A stretch of 9,085 bases of DNA from Gemmatimonadota bacterium (GTDB lineage: Bacteria > Gemmatimonadota > Gemmatimonadetes > Gemmatimonadales > Gemmatimonadaceae). The notes beneath the pieces were generated by a model. That model searched no databases, had not been told where the DNA came from, and saw only the letters and a list, made by a program, of their open reading frames with translations. Both the position numbers and the translations under genes were made by a program. Shown in pieces: positions 6,688 through 9,085 of the stretch. The stretch spans positions 1-9,085 of the forward strand of contig JAQBPZ010000283.1 in NCBI GenBank assembly GCA_028287225.1, read 5' to 3'. Numbering within the stretch: position 1 is the stretch's first letter; the number at the start of each line of letters is the position of its first letter.

Positions 6688-7338
6688 CTACTCGAAGATC
6701 GTCACGTCGTCGCCGCAGAGGCCGTCCACGCCGCCGTCGGCGAGCGCGCGCGCGATCCCCAGGTCGTTCACCGTCCAGGTGATCACGCGGCCCCCGCGCG
6801 CATGCACGGCGCCGAGGAGCGAGGGCGTCACGAGCGGGAAATGCGGCCACACGTCCGTGGCCCCCGTGGTTTCCATGAGGCGCGGCAGATCGCCCACCGC
6901 ATCCTCGAACAGGATGCCGAGCGGGTACCTGCAGCCCAGGGCGGTGAGGCGCGCGATCATCGCGTGGTCGAAGCTGTGGAGTGCCACTTCGCCGCGATGC
7001 GCCCCGAGCACGTCCACCACGAGCGACTCGATCCCCGCCCCCTTCAGCTCGACGAACAGCGCCGTCTCCTCGCCGGCCAAGGCGCAGACGTCCGCGAGCG
7101 TGGGAATGGGGATGCCCGGCGCGGCCTCGCGGCGCCGGAGCTCCGAGAAGGTGAGCGCGGTGATGGCCGAGCCGTCGGCGAGGGTGGGATCGTGGTGCAC
7201 CACCACCACCCCGTCACGCGTGGCGTGGACGTCGAGCTCGAGCCCCTCGGCGCCCGACTCGATGGCCAGCGCGAACGAGGGCAGGGTGTTCTCGCGGATG
7301 CGTCGCGGCATCCCGCGGTGGGCGATTCTCAGCGGCAT
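6688..7338 (-). CDS. Glycerophosphodiester phosphodiesterase
   Basis: The 216-residue product is a GDPD-family TIM-barrel enzyme that splits glycerophosphodiesters, from phospholipid breakdown, to sn-glycerol 3-phosphate and an alcohol. Family residues are in place: AHRGMP with His7 and Arg8, REN (15-17), LELDVHATRDG with Glu34 and Asp36 as metal ligands, VVHHDPTL with His49 as the second catalytic His, and FVELKG with Glu97. Toward the end TWTVND and GVDGLCGDD match the usual C-terminal barrel strands. The length is short but complete, as in bacterial cytosolic UgpQ-type enzymes. There is no signal peptide. The ATG at 7338-7336 matches the family start, MPLRIAHRG, but lacks a Shine-Dalgarno sequence. 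It lies between the lspA-like gene (165 bp upstream) and the amidohydrolase genes (99 bp downstream), all on the minus strand. Confidence 0.94.
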   Translation of the reverse strand: MPLRIAHRGMPRRIRENTLPSFALAIESGAEGLELDVHATRDGVVVVHHDPTLADGSAITALTFSELRRREAAPGIPIPTLADVCALAGEETALFVELKGAGIESLVVDVLGAHRGEVALHSFDHAMIARLTALGCRYPLGILFEDAVGDLPRLMETTGATDVWPHFPLVTPSLLGAVHARGGRVITWTVNDLGIARALADGGVDGLCGDDVTIFE

Positions 7339-7412
7339 GCGTCGGGAGGGCGGGGATCGGGGAGTCCGGCGGCACGCGCGGGGCAGGGGTTCGGGGCGTC
7401 GTTCGCTGCCGG

Positions 7413-7456
7413 CCCCGGTCCGACCCCGGTCCGACCCCGGTCCGACCCCGGTCCAA
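7413..7456. repeat. 11-bp tandem repeat, four copies
   Basis: The unit CCCCGGTCCGA occurs three times exactly (7413-7423, 7424-7434, 7435-7445) and a fourth time with one change, CCCCGGTCCAA (7446-7456). It lies in the 165-bp gap upstream of the phosphodiesterase gene, after the stop of the lspA-like gene. The 11-bp period is close to one DNA helical turn, so the copies face the same side of the helix. It could be a protein-binding array or a slippage-prone microsatellite-like tract. It is not within any gene I accept. Confidence 0.9.
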
Positions 7457-7503
7457 ACGTGACGCGAGACGGGCGAACTCGCTACCCGCGCCCGCGGCCG
7501 GCG

Positions 7504-8055
7504 TCAGGCGTGTCGGTGCGAATGCGCCGCCGCGATCGTGCGGGCCAGGACCAGGACCAGCCGGAGGCTGCACACGATGCCGAGCATCGCCGCCACGTCG
7601 GCGAGGTTCATCACGATCATCCGCCCCCCCTCGCCGCTGATCGCGAGAAAGTCCGGGACACCGTCCCGGGAGCTCATCAGGCTTGTCAGATTTCCCAGCC
7701 CGGCCCCGGCGATCAGGCCCATCGTCACCGGCGCCACCTCGTCCAGGTGCGCGAGGCGGCTGCACGTCGCCATCGCCAGCAGCACGGCCACCACCGTGCC
7801 CGCCACGTTGATGGCCCACGTATGCCGGCCGAACGAGGTGCTGAAGGCGCCGAGCCGGTTGTACACCACGCCGATCTCCACCAGGCGCCCCACGAGCGGA
7901 TAGCTCTCCACGCTCCAGGCGGCGATCGCCAGGCGCTTGGTCACCAGATCGGCGTACACCACCAGCGCCACGATCGCGGTGAACCGCATCCGGTGGGCGA
8001 GCGGGGCCGTGAGGAAGCGGACGAGCCGGGTCAGGACGCGGTGCGGCGACGGCAT
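7504..8055 (-). CDS. lspA: Divergent signal peptidase II (lipoprotein signal peptidase)
   Basis: The 183-residue product looks like LspA, the inner-membrane aspartic protease that removes signal peptides from lipoproteins. It has four likely membrane segments (about 24-44, 80-99, 106-125, 150-173). Family motifs are DLVTK (36-40), YNRLGAFS (65-72), GAGLGN (117-122), VPDF with Asp135 and MNLAD with Asn150 and Asp153. Asp135 and Asp153 are the expected catalytic pair. It departs from the family after the GN motif: the usual Asp-Arg is replaced by Ser-Leu (GNLTSL), and the loop is long. It may be a paralogue with an altered substrate range rather than the housekeeping enzyme. The C-terminal end is His-rich (AHSHRHA). 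The ATG at 8055 lacks a ribosome site; a strong GGAGG lies about 40 bases upstream without a usable start codon, and Met23 at 7989 is an alternative start just before the first membrane segment. Confidence 0.78.
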   Translation of the reverse strand: MPSPHRVLTRLVRFLTAPLAHRMRFTAIVALVVYADLVTKRLAIAAWSVESYPLVGRLVEIGVVYNRLGAFSTSFGRHTWAINVAGTVVAVLLAMATCSRLAHLDEVAPVTMGLIAGAGLGNLTSLMSSRDGVPDFLAISGEGGRMIVMNLADVAAMLGIVCSLRLVLVLARTIAAAHSHRHA

Positions 8056-8351
8056 GCGACGGTGCGGCGAGGGACGCGGGATCGGTCGGGCTCTCCTCCC
8101 TTGCGCATGGGCAGTGCCCGCGACGTCCCGTCAGTCGAGGGGTGCACGAGCGGCGCCGCCCACCGCTCGAACGCCGCCTCGCGAGGGGTGGGGGGGCGAA
8201 AGCGGCGCTGGCGCGTCGTGGAGCCGGTCGGCAGGAGCCGCGGACCGCGGCGCCCCTGCTACTGTTGAGTCGGCGCATCGACGACGCGCGCCGTGGCGGC
8301 GCGGGTGGCCCTTAACGTCGGCGCCGACGACGCGTCACACATCCCGAACGC
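8056..8351. other. Divergent intergenic region, lspA-like / ECF sigma
   Basis: I see no credible gene here; open frames crossing it look like shadows or have no start. It holds a minus-strand AAGGGAGGAGA (around 8101-8091) with no start codon after it, a G-rich run near 8184-8201, a 7-bp inverted repeat GCCGCGG-A-CCGCGGC (8237-8251) and, near the sigma gene, the palindrome and ECF-like motif listed separately. Promoters for both flanking genes must lie here if they are not read from outside. Confidence 0.6.
8314..8336 (+). promoter_or_regulatory. Candidate ECF-type promoter with embedded palindrome
   Basis: AAC (8314-8316) and CGTC (8333-8336) are separated by 16 bp, the spacing of many ECF sigma promoters (AAC in the -35 box, CGTC in the -10 box). 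The usual GG before AAC is missing (the sequence is CTTAAC). The spacer contains a perfect 14-bp palindrome, CGTCGGCGCCGACG (8316-8329). Transcription would start around 8343-8346, only a few bases before the ATG at 8352, which fits the absence of a ribosome site. This is suggestive only, because CGTC is common in such GC-rich DNA. Confidence 0.35.
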
Positions 8352-8906
8352 ATGCCCGACGCCACCTCCCTTGCCGATGACCGGACCGACTTCGACCTCG
8401 TAGCACGGTGGAAGGGCGGAGACGAGCGGGCCGCGACGATCCTCGTCGAGCGGCATGCCGCCGCGGTCGCGCGCTTCGTGGCGAGCGTCGGGGCGCGCGA
8501 CGACGTGGACGACGTGGTGCAGGACACCTTCGTGCGCGCCTTCGGCTCGCTCGATGGCTTCCGGGGCGAGAGCGCGTTCCGGACCTGGCTCTTCACGATC
8601 GCGCGCCGGCTCGTCCTTGACCGGCGTCGCGCGGTGCGGGGGCGGGGAGAGCACGTGGAGGTGAAGGACGCCGACGTGCGCACGGAGTACGACGCGCTCG
8701 ACACGGTGGTCGCGGAAGAGACCGAGGACCGGATGCGGGGGGCGATGGCGGCCCTCACGCCGACCCAGCGCGAGGTCTTCTCGCTGCGGGTGGGAGAGGG
8801 GATGTCGTACAGGGAGCTCGCCGAGGCGGCCGGCACCACGGAAGGCGCCGCGCGCGTGCACTATCACAACGCGATGCGTGCCATCAAGGAGTTTCTCGAT
8901 GAATGA
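8352..8906 (+). CDS. ECF RNA polymerase sigma factor (RpoE-like)
   Basis: The 184-residue product is a group 4 sigma factor that redirects RNA polymerase to stress promoters. Region 2 spans about 25-92 with the core-binding motif DDVDDVVQDTFVRAF (50-64) and FRTWLFTIARRLVLDRRR (76-93). After a linker (94-130) comes region 4, with LTPTQREVFSLRVGEGMSYR (135-154) and the helix-turn-helix ELAEAAGTTEGAARVHYHNA (155-174). It has only the two domains needed for an ECF factor and no C-terminal extension. The ATG has no Shine-Dalgarno sequence. The gene overlaps the following anti-sigma gene by 8 bp, so the two are co-translated, and the sigma factor is probably held inactive by that protein. The signal and the targets are not visible from sequence. 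Confidence 0.95.
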   Translation: MPDATSLADDRTDFDLVARWKGGDERAATILVERHAAAVARFVASVGARDDVDDVVQDTFVRAFGSLDGFRGESAFRTWLFTIARRLVLDRRRAVRGRGEHVEVKDADVRTEYDALDTVVAEETEDRMRGAMAALTPTQREVFSLRVGEGMSYRELAEAAGTTEGAARVHYHNAMRAIKEFLDE

Positions 8907-9085
8907 TTGTCCCAATGGGGAGATGCGCGACCTGCTGCCGGACCTGCTGCACGATCGCCTTGCGGCGGCGGACCGGGCGCGCGTCGAGGCGCACGTCGCC
9001 CTGTGCGCCGACTGCGCCGCGGAGCTCGCGCTGCTCAACGCGATGCGCGGCATGCTGCGCCGCGCGCCCGCGGTGGACGTCGCCT
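8899..9085 (+). CDS. Zinc-binding anti-sigma factor, N-terminal part (cut by right edge)
   Basis: From the ATG at 8899-8901 the frame stays open to the window end, giving 62 full codons. The product starts MNDCPNGEMRDLLPDLLHDR and contains AHVALCADC, the HxxxCxxC motif of zinc-binding anti-sigma domains (His32, Cys36, Cys39); Cys4 could be the fourth ligand. This domain wraps around the ECF sigma factor and blocks it. A perfect AAGGAG at 8886-8891, seven bases before the ATG and inside the sigma gene, sets the start. The 8-bp overlap with the sigma gene indicates coupled translation. A membrane segment and periplasmic domain, which would show whether it senses the envelope, would lie beyond the edge. 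A nearby ATG at 8903 is in another frame. Confidence 0.9.
   Translation, partial: MNDCPNGEMRDLLPDLLHDRLAAADRARVEAHVALCADCAAELALLNAMRGMLRRAPAVDVA

Noticed and set aside
7413..7456. Tandem repeat as a CRISPR array
   Set aside because: The copies are 11 bp and directly adjacent, with no spacers, and there are no cas genes.
7656..7671. Inverted repeat GGGAC...GTCCC in the lspA-like gene as a terminator
   Set aside because: It is inside coding sequence, short and without a T-tract; such repeats are common at this GC content.
8107..8117. GGGCA-G-TGCCC inverted repeat
   Set aside because: Five-base arms with a one-base centre are expected by chance here.
5083..8268. 1061-codon open frame on the plus strand
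   Set aside because: It runs antisense to the amidohydrolase, GDPD and lspA-like genes, which have clear motifs. The product is His/Arg-rich low-complexity sequence typical of a shadow frame.
7214..8278. 354-codon minus-strand frame spanning the tandem repeat and lspA-like gene
   Set aside because: Its sequence is Arg/Pro-rich without motifs and out of frame with both GDPD and the lspA-like gene, whose catalytic residues are clear.

Overview
The window is about 9 kb of very GC-rich DNA, densely packed with genes. Codon third positions are strongly G/C. The gene mix suggests a soil or environmental bacterium of the Gemmatimonadota type or a similar GC-rich phylum: paired exported imidazolonepropionase-like amidohydrolases, an ECF sigma factor with a zinc-binding anti-sigma factor, a multi-PAS soluble histidine kinase and a Gemmatimonadota-like W-G-P-C lipoprotein. 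This assignment is inference from protein style; no rRNA or marker gene settles it.

Layout. (1) 1-336, minus: the start of a putative lipoprotein gene cut off by the left edge. (2) 337-482: a divergent promoter region. (3) 483-1085, plus: the ribosomal protein operon rplU-rpmA, closed by a clear intrinsic terminator at 1113-1141. (4) 1215-1505, plus: a small helical protein of unknown function, in the place where obgE is often found. (5) 1668-3683, plus: a cytosolic histidine kinase with three PAS-like domains and no neighbouring response regulator. (6) 3705-3830: a large imperfect inverted repeat between convergent genes. (7) 8055 down to 3857, minus: four genes in the same direction, in transcription order a divergent signal peptidase II (lspA-like), a glycerophosphodiester phosphodiesterase, a metal-site-complete exported amidohydrolase and a translationally coupled amidohydrolase paralogue that has lost its metal ligands. 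(8) 8056-8351: a divergent intergenic region. (9) 8352 to the right edge, plus: an ECF sigma factor overlapping the start of its anti-sigma factor gene.

How the parts may work together. Several products act at or beyond the inner membrane. The lspA-like protease would process lipoproteins, and two candidates lie in the window: the left-edge protein and the first amidohydrolase, which has a lipobox-like LVAC. The phosphodiesterase handles lipid head-group products. The sigma/anti-sigma pair is of a type that usually answers envelope or redox stress. Nothing in the sequence proves these genes are one regulon. The most unusual points are the live/dead amidohydrolase pair, the composite inverted repeat, the lspA-like protein lacking the usual Asp-Arg after its GN motif, and a four-copy 11-bp tandem repeat upstream of the phosphodiesterase gene. 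I saw no mobile element, CRISPR array, tRNA or rRNA.
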